Below are positions 16,967-25,417 of a stretch of DNA of 64,000 bases, piece after piece. Both the position numbers and the translations under genes were made by a program. Each line of letters starts with the position of its first letter. Within the stretch, counting starts at the first letter, position 1. The notes under the pieces were generated by a model. The model ran no database searches. It worked only from the letters and a program-made list of their open reading frames with translations, and was not told the origin of the DNA. Source of the DNA: Gammaproteobacteria bacterium. Lineage in GTDB: Bacteria; Pseudomonadota; Gammaproteobacteria; Ga0077554; Ga007554. Location of the stretch: positions 58,825 through 122,824 of the forward strand of contig JAKFXX010000003.1 in NCBI GenBank assembly GCA_021731145.1, given 5' to 3'.

Positions 16967-19504
16967 ATGAGTGAACATGACATCAACAAGGAACGCCTGG
17001 AATTTGCTCTGGAAGCAGCCGGTCTCGATCTTTGGGAAAACGATCTGGTTACCGGCGATGTCACCCGCAAGGCGACTAAAACCTTTGCTGAACTCGGTTA
17101 TAGCGAAGAGGAAGCCCTCTCCTACATTGACGACCTTTTCACGATCATCCATCCCGATGATATCCCGGTGGTCAAGGCTGCCATCGACGGCCATTTGACA
17201 GGCATTACGGCGCAATACCGTTGTGAGTTCAGGATACGCGCCAAGCGCGGCACATGGGTCTGGTACGCCAACTACGGCAAAATCATGGATCGCGATGGCG
17301 GCAACCAGGGCCAGCGGTTTATCGGCGTGACATTCAATATAGATGACAGAAAACGCAAGGAAGATGAGCTGGAAATCATCAACCGCAAACTTGCCGAGCA
17401 GAACGCACTGCTCGAAAATATGAATGTCCTGCTGCAACACAACGAGGAGGTGTTGCGCGAAAACGAAGAATTACTCAGGGAAACGCAGATCATTGCGGGC
17501 TTGGGCACTTATGTGCTGGATATCCACGCTGGGCGATGGAAGAGCTCGGACGTGCTTGATAAGTTGTTGGGTATAAACGAAACATACGAACGTTCCATAG
17601 AGGGGTGGGCGGCTCTGGTACATCCCGACGACCACACGATGATGGTTGACTATGTTAGAGGCGAAGTTATTGGCCAGGGCAAGGCCTTCGATAAGGAATA
17701 CCGCATCATCCGTTACGATGATCAGGCCGAACGCTGGCTGCATGGATTAGGTAAGCTGGATTTTGATGTTCAAGGGCGCCCCCTGAAGCTGCTCGGTACG
17801 GTTCAAGACGTCACCAAACGCAAGCAATATGAAGCCGACCTGCGCATTGCCGCGACTGCATTTGAATCCCAGGAAGGCATGATAATCACCGATGCAAACA
17901 ACGTAATCCGGCGGGTCAATCAAGCCTTTACTTCTATCACTGGCTACAACGCAGAGGATGTCATCGGCAGGGATACGCACATATTCAAATCTGCTCGTCA
18001 GGATGAAGATTTCTATGCTGCAATGTGGAAGACTCTCAATAACATTGGTACATGGGGAGGCGAGATTTGGGTCCGGCGCAAGAACGGCGAAATCTTTCCA
18101 GGGTATCTCACCATCACTGCGGTTAAAAACGCGGATGGCATTGTCTCCAGTTATGTTGCCACACTCGCTGACATTACCGCGAGCAAAATGGCGGCTGAAG
18201 AGATCCAGCGTCTGGCGTTCTACGACCATCTTACGAGCCTGCCCAACCGTCGTTTGCTGCTGGATCGGCTTCAGCACGCTTTAGCTTCCAGTGGGCGTAG
18301 CGGTAAGGAAGGTGCGCTGCTGTTCATTGATTTGGACAATTTCAAGTCAATCAATGACACCCTTGGGCATGACAAGGGAGATTTGTTGCTGCAACAGGTT
18401 GCGCAACGTCTGGGGTTCTGTGTGCGCGAAGGCGACACTGTGGCGCGTCTGGGTGGTGATGAGTTCGTGGTGATTTTGGAAGATCTGAGTGAGCATACCC
18501 TTGAAGCGGCAGAACAAACCGAAGAGGTTGGCCAGAAAATTCTGGCCGCTCTCAATCGGCCTTATCTGCTTGCTACGCACGAATATCACAGCACCCCCAG
18601 CATCGGCATCATCACATTCAAAGGACACCAGCAGTCGATAGATGAGCTGATGAAGCAAGCCGACATCGCCATGTACCAGGCAAAGAAAGCAGGACGCAAC
18701 GCCCTGCGATTCTTCGACCCGCAGATGCAGGAAACCATCAACACCCGTGTTGCATTGGAAGATAAATTACGCACGGCACATGAGAGCCAGCAATTCAAGT
18801 TGTATTACCAAATCCAGGTGGATAGCACATGGCGTCCATTGGGAGCAGAGGTATTAATCCGCTGGCTACACCCTGAGCGTGGTTTGGTGTCTCCCGCAGA
18901 ATTCATTCCGCTGGCGGAAGAAACAGGTCTGATACTGCCTATAGGGCGGTGGGTCATGGAGACGGCCTGCGCCCAACTCAAAGTGTGGCAGCAAGATAGG
19001 CTAACCAGCGACCTCGTTCTGTCAGTGAACGTCAGCGCCAGGCAATTCCATCAGATTGATTTCGTGGCGCAGGTCAAAGCTCTCATGCAGTGCCATGCCA
19101 TCAACCCGAAGCTGCTTAAGCTGGAACTCACTGAAAGCATATTGCTGGAAAACACCGAGGACACCATTACAACAATGAGCGCATTGAAAGGAATCGGTGT
19201 CCAGTTTTCATTGGATGATTTCGGCACCGGCTATTCATCCATACAATACCTTAAGCGTTTGCCGCTTGATCAGATCAAGATCGATCAGTCATTCGTACGC
19301 GACATCGCTGTCGACAGCAGCGATAAGGCAATTGTGAGCGCCATTATTGCAATGGCACAAAGCTTGAATCTGGAGGTCATTGCTGAAGGGGTGGAGACTG
19401 AAGAGCAACGACAACTCCTCCTGAACAGCGGCTGCACTCACTACCAAGGGTTTCTGTTTGGCAAGCCAGTTCCGATTGAGCAGTTCGAGGTGTTACTGAA
19501 ATAG
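16967..19504 (+). CDS. PAS-PAS-PAS-GGDEF-EAL cyclic-di-GMP turnover protein
   Basis: 845 residues with no membrane helices. Three PAS/PAC units (about 1-125, 170-285, 288-405) are joined by a coiled coil at 125-170. A GGDEF domain follows (RLGGDEFVVILED near 495) with an intact inhibitory RxxD site five residues upstream (REGD). The EAL domain has EVLIRW near 626, ELTESILLEN, DDFGTGYSS and KIDQSFV. Both catalytic sets look complete; EVL for EAL is a common active variant. The protein could therefore make or break cyclic-di-GMP, tuned by PAS ligands. It is downstream of the DUF917 gene and probably co-transcribed. A duplicated scrap of an EAL end follows the stop. Confidence 0.93.
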   Translation: MSEHDINKERLEFALEAAGLDLWENDLVTGDVTRKATKTFAELGYSEEEALSYIDDLFTIIHPDDIPVVKAAIDGHLTGITAQYRCEFRIRAKRGTWVWYANYGKIMDRDGGNQGQRFIGVTFNIDDRKRKEDELEIINRKLAEQNALLENMNVLLQHNEEVLRENEELLRETQIIAGLGTYVLDIHAGRWKSSDVLDKLLGINETYERSIEGWAALVHPDDHTMMVDYVRGEVIGQGKAFDKEYRIIRYDDQAERWLHGLGKLDFDVQGRPLKLLGTVQDVTKRKQYEADLRIAATAFESQEGMIITDANNVIRRVNQAFTSITGYNAEDVIGRDTHIFKSARQDEDFYAAMWKTLNNIGTWGGEIWVRRKNGEIFPGYLTITAVKNADGIVSSYVATLADITASKMAAEEIQRLAFYDHLTSLPNRRLLLDRLQHALASSGRSGKEGALLFIDLDNFKSINDTLGHDKGDLLLQQVAQRLGFCVREGDTVARLGGDEFVVILEDLSEHTLEAAEQTEEVGQKILAALNRPYLLATHEYHSTPSIGIITFKGHQQSIDELMKQADIAMYQAKKAGRNALRFFDPQMQETINTRVALEDKLRTAHESQQFKLYYQIQVDSTWRPLGAEVLIRWLHPERGLVSPAEFIPLAEETGLILPIGRWVMETACAQLKVWQQDRLTSDLVLSVNVSARQFHQIDFVAQVKALMQCHAINPKLLKLELTESILLENTEDTITTMSALKGIGVQFSLDDFGTGYSSIQYLKRLPLDQIKIDQSFVRDIAVDSSDKAIVSAIIAMAQSLNLEVIAEGVETEEQRQLLLNSGCTHYQGFLFGKPVPIEQFEVLLK

Positions 19505-19507
19505 AGA

Positions 19508-19576
19508 TATCTGTTTGGCAAGCCGGTGCCGATTGAACAGCCTGATGCGTTACGAAGCAAGGTTGATCGCTGTTGA
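19508..19576 (+). pseudogene. Remnant of a second EAL-domain C-terminus
   Basis: Directly after the stop of the GGDEF-EAL gene, a 69-nt frame translates to YLFGKPVPIEQPDALRS... The intact gene ends with FLFGKPVPIEQFEVLLK, so this is a diverged copy of the same C-terminal end. DNA identity over CTGTTTGGCAAGCC is exact. It has no start and no domain of its own. The likely origin is recombination between tandem EAL genes that removed the rest. Confidence 0.75.
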
Positions 19577-19601
19577 TGTAGCTTGCACGCTGCGCTACAT
19601 C

Positions 19602-20732
19602 TTATCCAATAGCATCTTCACTGAACGCGCGCTGGATGTCCTCCACCTCGGCGCGGCTTTGTATCAAGGCGTCGACACAGTTCCTGTCCAGCTTGAGGCC
19701 GCTCAAGCTTTGCAGCATGGTGTAAGCCTCCTCGTTGCCCCATGCCTGCTTGTAGGGGCGGCGGCTGGTGAGGGCGTCAAAGATATCCGCTACCGCAACG
19801 ATGCGCGCTTCCAGCGGTATCTCCTTGCCACTGCGGCCGTAGGGGTAGCCCGAGCCATCCAGTGCCTCGTGATGAAACTCAGCGATATTGCGCAGCATGT
19901 CGATGTGTTGCATCCCGCTCAGCTTGAAGTTGCCCAGCATGCGATCAATCAGCTCCCGTCCACGCAAGGTATGGGTCTGCATGAGCGTGCGTTCGTCCGT
20001 AGTCAGGTCTCCGGGCTTGAGCAACACATCGTCCGGAATGCCGATCTTGCCAATGTCATGCAGTGGAGAAAAGACAAAGATCTTCTCTACAAATTCATCG
20101 GTCAGATTTTCTTTCTCCGCCAGTTTTGAGGCAATGAGCCGGGCATAGCGCGACATGCGGTCCAAGTGTGAACCCGTCTCGCTGTCTCGCACATGGGCCA
20201 TGTCGCGGGCCGTTTTCACTGTTGCCAGGAGAGTCTGGATGGAGGAAAGCTCGTGGATGATGGCGAGCGAGATCAAATGCCCGAAAGGGTCGAGTTGGCG
20301 CAGCACCTCCTCGGTATAAGGCGCGCTTTCATAGGAGTTGAAAAACAGAAACCCGAAGAAGCTGCCATGGCTGTACATGGGCATGGTATAGCTGGCGTGA
20401 TAGCCCTGGCTGGCAATGCGCTGGGTATGCTTGTGCTCGCCGTCGCTGAATATCGCGAGATCGTTTACCACTCGCGGCCGGCCTCTTGCCAGAATCTCCT
20501 GCAACGATTTGGATTCGGCCAGCGTGGTCTGATAGTGAGTCAGTGGCTGGTCGCCGCTGCTGCTGTGGATGAAGGTCTTCAGCAGATCGGTTTTGGGGTC
20601 ATAGAGTGCTGCGGCGATACGGTCGATAAAGGGAAACCGATCCTTTAATGCAGTATGGATAAACACCAGCTTCTCTGCCAGACCGATGTTCTGATCAATG
20701 GGAGTCAGCCTGTCCTCATGTTCGAATAACAC
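19602..20732 (-). CDS. GAF-like/HD-GYP phosphodiesterase
   Basis: 376 residues. The N-terminal half (about 15-175) looks like a GAF-type sensor (FPFIDRIAAALYDPKTDLLKT ... YTMPMYSHGSFFGFLFFNS). The C-terminal half is an HD-GYP domain with HDIGKIGIPDDVLLKPG and HHEALDGSGYP, the metal-binding and GYP signature of cyclic-di-GMP phosphodiesterases. The start is GTG at 20732, with GAGGGGGACACAAGG upstream. It is convergent with the GGDEF-EAL gene, so the locus may both make and destroy the same messenger. Confidence 0.92.
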   Translation of the reverse strand: MLFEHEDRLTPIDQNIGLAEKLVFIHTALKDRFPFIDRIAAALYDPKTDLLKTFIHSSSGDQPLTHYQTTLAESKSLQEILARGRPRVVNDLAIFSDGEHKHTQRIASQGYHASYTMPMYSHGSFFGFLFFNSYESAPYTEEVLRQLDPFGHLISLAIIHELSSIQTLLATVKTARDMAHVRDSETGSHLDRMSRYARLIASKLAEKENLTDEFVEKIFVFSPLHDIGKIGIPDDVLLKPGDLTTDERTLMQTHTLRGRELIDRMLGNFKLSGMQHIDMLRNIAEFHHEALDGSGYPYGRSGKEIPLEARIVAVADIFDALTSRRPYKQAWGNEEAYTMLQSLSGLKLDRNCVDALIQSRAEVEDIQRAFSEDAIG

Positions 20733-20892
20733 CCTTGTGTCCCCCTCAAATTATCGCCCACACGCGCTTGTTATGCATGATTCAGGCCATTTGTTTCGGC
20801 GTAGTTGCCGACCGTAATATGTTGATAAAGCTAGGTTATTGCTTGAGTGCTGCGCCAGGGAATTGACGCTGTTCCGGCAGGAACTGGAAGGC

Positions 20893-22374
20893 TCAGCGCC
20901 GGGATAGCGATTGTGTCTGGGGTAAGCAGAAGGTGAACGTGGCGCCATTTCCAGGGGTGCTGTCGACGTGAATGGTGCTGCCATGAATATCCAGGATCCG
21001 CTTTGCAATGGCCAGGCCCAGCCCGCCATGGTTTGAATCCTGCTGACGGTTGCCGCGATAAAAACGTTCAAAGATATGGGGTAAATCGGCTGCGGGAATT
21101 CCACAGCCGGTGTCTTTGACCTGAATTTGTACGCTATCACTTTCCGCCATCATTTTAAGATAGATATGGCCACCTGCCGGGGTGAAGCGCAGCGCGTTGC
21201 CAATCAAATTTTCCAGTGTTCTGGCTATCAGGCCAATGTCGGCATCGACAAACGGCAGGTTTTTTTCCGCGTCCAAATCAAGGCTTACATGCTGCTGATC
21301 GGCCTTGATCTGAAATTTCTGTACTATGTCCTGCGCTAATTCGGCAGGATGGAATGTCTCGCGGATGGGCTTGGTTTCCGGCGCTTCCAGCTTGGCCAGC
21401 TCAAACAATTCCGCCACCAGATGGCTCAACCGCTCGCTATTGCGTAATGCGGCGGTCAGGTAACGATCACGCTCAGCCCCATCCAGCTCATTACTTTTGA
21501 GTTTTAGTGTTTCAAGGTAGCCGTGCAATATCGCCATCGGGGTTCGCAAGTCATGGGATACATTGGCTATGAGTTCGCGGCGCGATTGATCCAGGTTTTT
21601 CACGGCTTCCAATTGCTCGACCATACGTTGCGCCATTTGATCAAAGGCTAGCCCGAGCCGGCCAATCTCGTCGTTTTGTCCCGCGCCGGGTATATGTGGC
21701 TCCAGCCGGGTAAATCCATTTTGGCGAAAACGGTCCATCACTGCGGCCAATCGGTTTAGCCTGCGTGTCAGCAGATGAAAAAGAATTAATCCGGCCAATA
21801 AACCTGCCAGCAAGGCGCTGGCCAGCGCCCATCCGCTCAAGCGCCAGGCATAGCTGTCTTTAATGAAGTCTTCCACGGTATCGTAACGCTCGCCACGCAG
21901 CACTACATACAGGTAGCCTTGCGGATTTTCCAGCGAGGGCACCACCGTTACAGAAAAAACCTTGCGGCGATCATGGCTGCGCGGGTCATCGCCGAGGATG
22001 GGATAAGGCGTTTGTCCGCCGAGAAAGGCGCGAATGGGTTCAAGCGACACGGTGTTTCGTTTGACTTTGCCGGGTTCAGCGGAATATGAAAGTATTTTCC
22101 CTTTTAAATCCAGCAGATAAATTTCGATGCTGGGATTAATAACCATGTATTCCATGAATGTCTTTTTCATGGCGCTCTGATTAATGCGCCCGGCTTCTAC
22201 GAGCTTTCGATCAGACACCAGGTTTTTGGCCAGATCGTGCCCGAGTCGTTGATCGACTTCTTGCAGGTAATAGTGTGCTGACGACAGGCTAAGAAAAACA
22301 TACACAAGGCCAATTACTGCCAGCAGTAATACCAAAACCAGCGACAGTTTGGCGTAAAGCGTGCGCACCATCAT
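20893..22374 (-). CDS. Sensor histidine kinase (HAMP-HisKA-HATPase)
   Basis: 493 residues. A first membrane helix (about 8-30), a periplasmic domain of about 150 residues, a second helix (about 183-205) and a HAMP linker lead to HisKA with NVSHDLRTP (His near 270) and to a HATPase domain (NLIGNALRFTP, DTGCGIP, GGLGLAIAKRI). It autophosphorylates and passes phosphate to the response regulator encoded just upstream; the two genes overlap by 4 nt (ATGA). The signal is unknown. Confidence 0.93.
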   Translation of the reverse strand: MMVRTLYAKLSLVLVLLLAVIGLVYVFLSLSSAHYYLQEVDQRLGHDLAKNLVSDRKLVEAGRINQSAMKKTFMEYMVINPSIEIYLLDLKGKILSYSAEPGKVKRNTVSLEPIRAFLGGQTPYPILGDDPRSHDRRKVFSVTVVPSLENPQGYLYVVLRGERYDTVEDFIKDSYAWRLSGWALASALLAGLLAGLILFHLLTRRLNRLAAVMDRFRQNGFTRLEPHIPGAGQNDEIGRLGLAFDQMAQRMVEQLEAVKNLDQSRRELIANVSHDLRTPMAILHGYLETLKLKSNELDGAERDRYLTAALRNSERLSHLVAELFELAKLEAPETKPIRETFHPAELAQDIVQKFQIKADQQHVSLDLDAEKNLPFVDADIGLIARTLENLIGNALRFTPAGGHIYLKMMAESDSVQIQVKDTGCGIPAADLPHIFERFYRGNRQQDSNHGGLGLAIAKRILDIHGSTIHVDSTPGNGATFTFCLPQTQSLSRR

Positions 22375-23078
22375 GAGCCTTGTTCGCTAAATTTATACCC
22401 CACACCCCAAACAGTGAGTATGTAGCGCGGTTTGGCAGGGTCACGTTCAATTTTAGCGCGCAGACGATTGATGTGTGAGTTGACCGTATGCTCGTAACCC
22501 TCATAGCAGTAGCCCCATACCTGATCCAGGAGTTCGACCCTGCTATAAACCCGCCCTGGGTGGCTGGCAAAATGCGACAGCAGGTCGAATTCTTTTGCCG
22601 TTAGCTCGATCTGCTCGCCACGCACATGTACGTGGCGTTTATCGAAATCAATCGCCAAATCCCCAAGCTGGAGCGGCTGCCGGGATGTCTCTGCCTTGGG
22701 TGTACGTAATGCTTCGAGATGGCGGAATTGAGCCTTAACCCGCGCCAACAGCTCCGGGATGCTAAAAGGCTTGGTGATGTAGTCGTTGGCCCCGATTTCC
22801 AGGCCAAGCACACGATCCAGCTCCGAGGCTTTGGATGTCAGCATGATGATCGGCACATACCGTGTGCCGGCTCGCAGTTGCTTGCATACTTCAAGACCAT
22901 CCATCACCGGCAGCATGAGGTCGAGGAGCACCAGATCATACTGTCCCTGATGGAAGCGCCGGACACCTTCAGCTCCATCCATTGCGATATCCGCTTTGCA
23001 ATGGATATCCTGAAGATGAAGTTGAATCAGCTTCGCGATTTCCGGGTTATCTTCTATGATTAAAATTTTATAAGGCAT
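22371..23078 (-). CDS. OmpR/PhoB family response regulator
   Basis: 235 residues: a receiver domain with the acidic pair IIEDN, the phospho-acceptor Asp in LLDLMLPVMDG near residue 52, the Thr/Lys positions (MLTSKA, TKPFS), and an OmpR-type winged helix (LTAKEFDLLSHFASHPGRVYSR, YEHTVNSHINRLRAKIE). It is the cognate regulator of the overlapping kinase gene. The 292-bp upstream gap is shared with the divergent SET gene and contains a TTGACA at 23210-23215 facing the SET gene, without a convincing -10. Confidence 0.94.
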   Translation of the reverse strand: MPYKILIIEDNPEIAKLIQLHLQDIHCKADIAMDGAEGVRRFHQGQYDLVLLDLMLPVMDGLEVCKQLRAGTRYVPIIMLTSKASELDRVLGLEIGANDYITKPFSIPELLARVKAQFRHLEALRTPKAETSRQPLQLGDLAIDFDKRHVHVRGEQIELTAKEFDLLSHFASHPGRVYSRVELLDQVWGYCYEGYEHTVNSHINRLRAKIERDPAKPRYILTVWGVGYKFSEQGS

Positions 23079-23370
23079 TATGAGGCACGTAATTGATACA
23101 AAGGTGTAGATACCATCTTTTGCGGTAGATTCGGCCGGCTGCTACGGATAACATTTAAAGCCAAAGAGTTCACGGGGCCGTCAAACAAGTATCACAAATC
23201 TGTAACACGTTGACAAAATTTACCAATTCTACGCTTACGTGATGCCAATCAAGCCATTATTTCTAAGCATTCTCTATTTGATATGGCTTGATGGTAATAT
23301 ATGGGACGAATTTGGTGGCTGCGGGGCAGGGCGTCTGGCCCTGTGACGCCATCGCTCAAGGGAGTTTTGC

Positions 23371-23829
23371 ATGACAAAAGTTGTCCTTAAAACCAGTGTT
23401 TCGCATGGTAAAGGGGTGTTTGCGTGCGAGCCGATAACGCAAGGGGAGCGGATATTGACGTTTACCGGCCCTGTGTGGAATTCTGCGCAAGCCGATTTCA
23501 GCACCTATCATTTGCAAATCGGCGAGGATTTATATCTCGGCCCCTCGGCGGATCTGGACGATTATGTGAATCACTCCTGTCAACCCAACGGCGGGTTCGA
23601 TGACGGGCTTCATCTGGTGGCGTTGCGGGACATCCTGCCGGGCGAGGAGATTACCTGGGATTATGGAACGGCGATTGATGAGGCCGATTTCGAGGGTTTC
23701 CCCTGTCAATGCGGGGTACTATCGTGCCGGGGGCAGGTGGTTTCCTTCCGTCATCTGCCGGGTGCGGTTCAGGAGCGCTTGCGTCCCTGGCTCCTTCCCT
23801 ACTTGAAGGTTAAGTATTTCGGGGGTTAG
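23371..23829 (+). CDS. SET domain protein
   Basis: 152 residues, essentially one SET domain: GKGVFACEPITQGERIL at the start, the NHSCQPN motif, GEEITWDYG, and a post-SET-like cysteine group (FPCQCGVLSCRG). SET proteins are lysine methyltransferases using SAM; bacterial single-domain members have few known substrates. AAGGGAG precedes the ATG. It sits alone between the two-component pair and rsd. Confidence 0.88.
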   Translation: MTKVVLKTSVSHGKGVFACEPITQGERILTFTGPVWNSAQADFSTYHLQIGEDLYLGPSADLDDYVNHSCQPNGGFDDGLHLVALRDILPGEEITWDYGTAIDEADFEGFPCQCGVLSCRGQVVSFRHLPGAVQERLRPWLLPYLKVKYFGG

Positions 23830-23940
23830 GCTCTGCCGTGTAAAGTGCAAGGCGTGATTTTTGCATGCCCTGCTTTTCAAATTAGAAGAGTCTGTTTTTT
23901 GACGGCACACTAACTTATTGTTATTGCTTGGAGGGGGAAT

Positions 23941-24414
23941 ATGCTGTCCACAAATGAAATGAATGAAGCAGCCCGGGATGACCGCAGGGCGCGATCACTC
24001 AAAATGATCAAACAGCTCGTAGACCTGCGCACCGAAACCCTGGTGCTTTTTAACGAATTGGCGCGTCAGAAGCCTTTTCGCAAAGAGTCCGGTGCGCCAG
24101 AGTTATTGCAGAAATTCTGTGAGTCGCTGATTGATTACACGGCGGATGGTCATTTTCAGTTATATCGACACATCGCCGAAAAAACGGAGCGGCGTTCCGG
24201 CGTGGTAAAGATCGCAGATCAGATCTATCCGCGCATTCTGCATACCACCGAAACCATCCTTGCGTTTAATGGCAAGTATGATTCTCTTGAGCATAGCGGA
24301 CAGCTCGATCATCTGGATGTTGATTTGTCGCGCCTGGGTGAGAATCTCGCGGATCGCATTGATCTGGAAGATCGTTTGATCAACGTGCTGAGTGAAGCGC
24401 GCGCGCCTCGTTAA
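23941..24414 (+). CDS. rsd: Rsd/AlgQ family anti-sigma-70 factor
   Basis: 157 residues, all-helical. It fits the Rsd/AlgQ family with RTETLVLFNELARQKPF, LLQKFCESLIDYTADGHFQLYRHI and the closing acidic helix (LGENLADRIDLEDRLI). Rsd binds sigma-70 region 4 and helps shift RNA polymerase to alternative sigma factors. A strong GGAGGGGG site precedes the ATG. The family is restricted to gammaproteobacteria, which supports the taxonomic call. Confidence 0.88.
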   Translation: MLSTNEMNEAARDDRRARSLKMIKQLVDLRTETLVLFNELARQKPFRKESGAPELLQKFCESLIDYTADGHFQLYRHIAEKTERRSGVVKIADQIYPRILHTTETILAFNGKYDSLEHSGQLDHLDVDLSRLGENLADRIDLEDRLINVLSEARAPR

Positions 24415-24453
24415 GATTCTGTCCATGAGTCTTTTCCAGTGTGGTGCCGAGCC

Positions 24454-25224
24454 ATGCTGAAAATACATGTGCGCCGTACCCAACGCCTGATTCGCCTGGT
24501 GTGGCATGTCATGGTGGGGGCGGGCATTTCTTACCTGGTGTTATTGCCGCTCAACGCGATGGGGCGCGATTCCCAACGCTCTCGCCAGCGAGTGATCGTC
24601 CGTTGGTGGATGGCGAAGACGTGCCGCATTCTTAATCTGCGTATTCGTAAGGAAGGCGTGATGAATACTGCGCCTACGCTCTTTGTGGCCAACCATATTT
24701 CGTGGCTGGATATCCCCTGTCTCACCTCGGCGCTTGATGCCGTCTGTGTTTCCAAGCAGGAGGTGAGGCAATGGCCAGTGGTTGGGGGCATGGCTGCGCA
24801 GGCGGGGACGGTGTTCATCCAGCGCGGCGCACATGCCGCCAGCGGTGTGGCGGACCAAATGGCGCGGAATTTGAAGGACAAAAAGAGCGTGGTCTTTTTT
24901 CCGGAAGGGACGTCGACCAGCGGTGCGACGGTACGTAATTTTCACCCCCGGCTTTATCAGGCCGCGATTCATGCCCAGACGATGGTGCAGGCGGTGGCGA
25001 TTTCCTACCCCCATCCGGCGGGCGTCAATCCGGTAGCCCCCTATATCAATGATGACAACCTGTTGCAACACCTGTGGGTGTTGCTGAAAGAGCCGTCAGT
25101 CGAAGTCAGTTTGACGTTCTGCCCCCCGGTGCCCGCCGAGAGTGGCCGTCGCGCTTTGGCGGTGGATACACGGTGTCAGATCCTGTCCGTGCTGAAAAAA
25201 AACACCGGAGTACCTGGGCAATAA
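24454..25224 (+). CDS. 1-acyl-sn-glycerol-3-phosphate acyltransferase-like protein
   Basis: About 256 residues: an N-terminal membrane helix (about 15-35), then the PlsC domain with NHISWLD (HX4D) and FPEGTSTSG (the substrate-binding EGT box). It should transfer an acyl chain to a lysophospholipid or another hydroxylated acceptor; ornithine-lipid type enzymes look similar, so the acceptor is unsure. An upstream in-frame GTG at 24439 is possible. The gene ends inside the left arm of the composite repeat at 25223-25355. Confidence 0.85.
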   Translation: MLKIHVRRTQRLIRLVWHVMVGAGISYLVLLPLNAMGRDSQRSRQRVIVRWWMAKTCRILNLRIRKEGVMNTAPTLFVANHISWLDIPCLTSALDAVCVSKQEVRQWPVVGGMAAQAGTVFIQRGAHAASGVADQMARNLKDKKSVVFFPEGTSTSGATVRNFHPRLYQAAIHAQTMVQAVAISYPHPAGVNPVAPYINDDNLLQHLWVLLKEPSVEVSLTFCPPVPAESGRRALAVDTRCQILSVLKKNTGVPGQ

Positions 25225-25355
25225 TTAACCCGGATTGTCCAGTAGCCCAAAAACTGTTCGCCCTGAGCCTGTCGAAGGGCCGTTCATGGTTCGACAAGCT
25301 CACCACGAACGGCGTTGTGTGCTCTGTTTCGCCTAATGGACAATCTGGGTTTAAT
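25223..25355. repeat. Composite intergenic repeat with nested inverted repeats
   Basis: The outer arms pair imperfectly: AATTAACCCGGATTGTCC (from 25223) and the complement of GGACAATCTGGGTTTAATT (to about 25355). Inside is a second element (25256-25312), beginning GTTCGCCCTGAGCCTGTCG and ending with TCACCACGAACGGC, itself rich in inverted repeats (CGTTCATGG..., GAACGG). The inner part is of a widespread extragenic family in proteobacteria. The outer arms look like terminal repeats of a small non-autonomous element. No transposase is encoded. The left arm carries the end of the acyltransferase stop codon. Confidence 0.8.
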
Positions 25356-25417
25356 TGATGCGGGCGATATTTTTGAGGCGCACTTGAGTTTCTTGAGAGA
25401 ATCCCGGAGAAGATAGC

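Noticed and set aside
18840..18860. EAL domain inactive because the motif reads EVL
   Set aside because: EVL is a common variant and the other catalytic residues (ELTES, DDFGTGYSS) are present.
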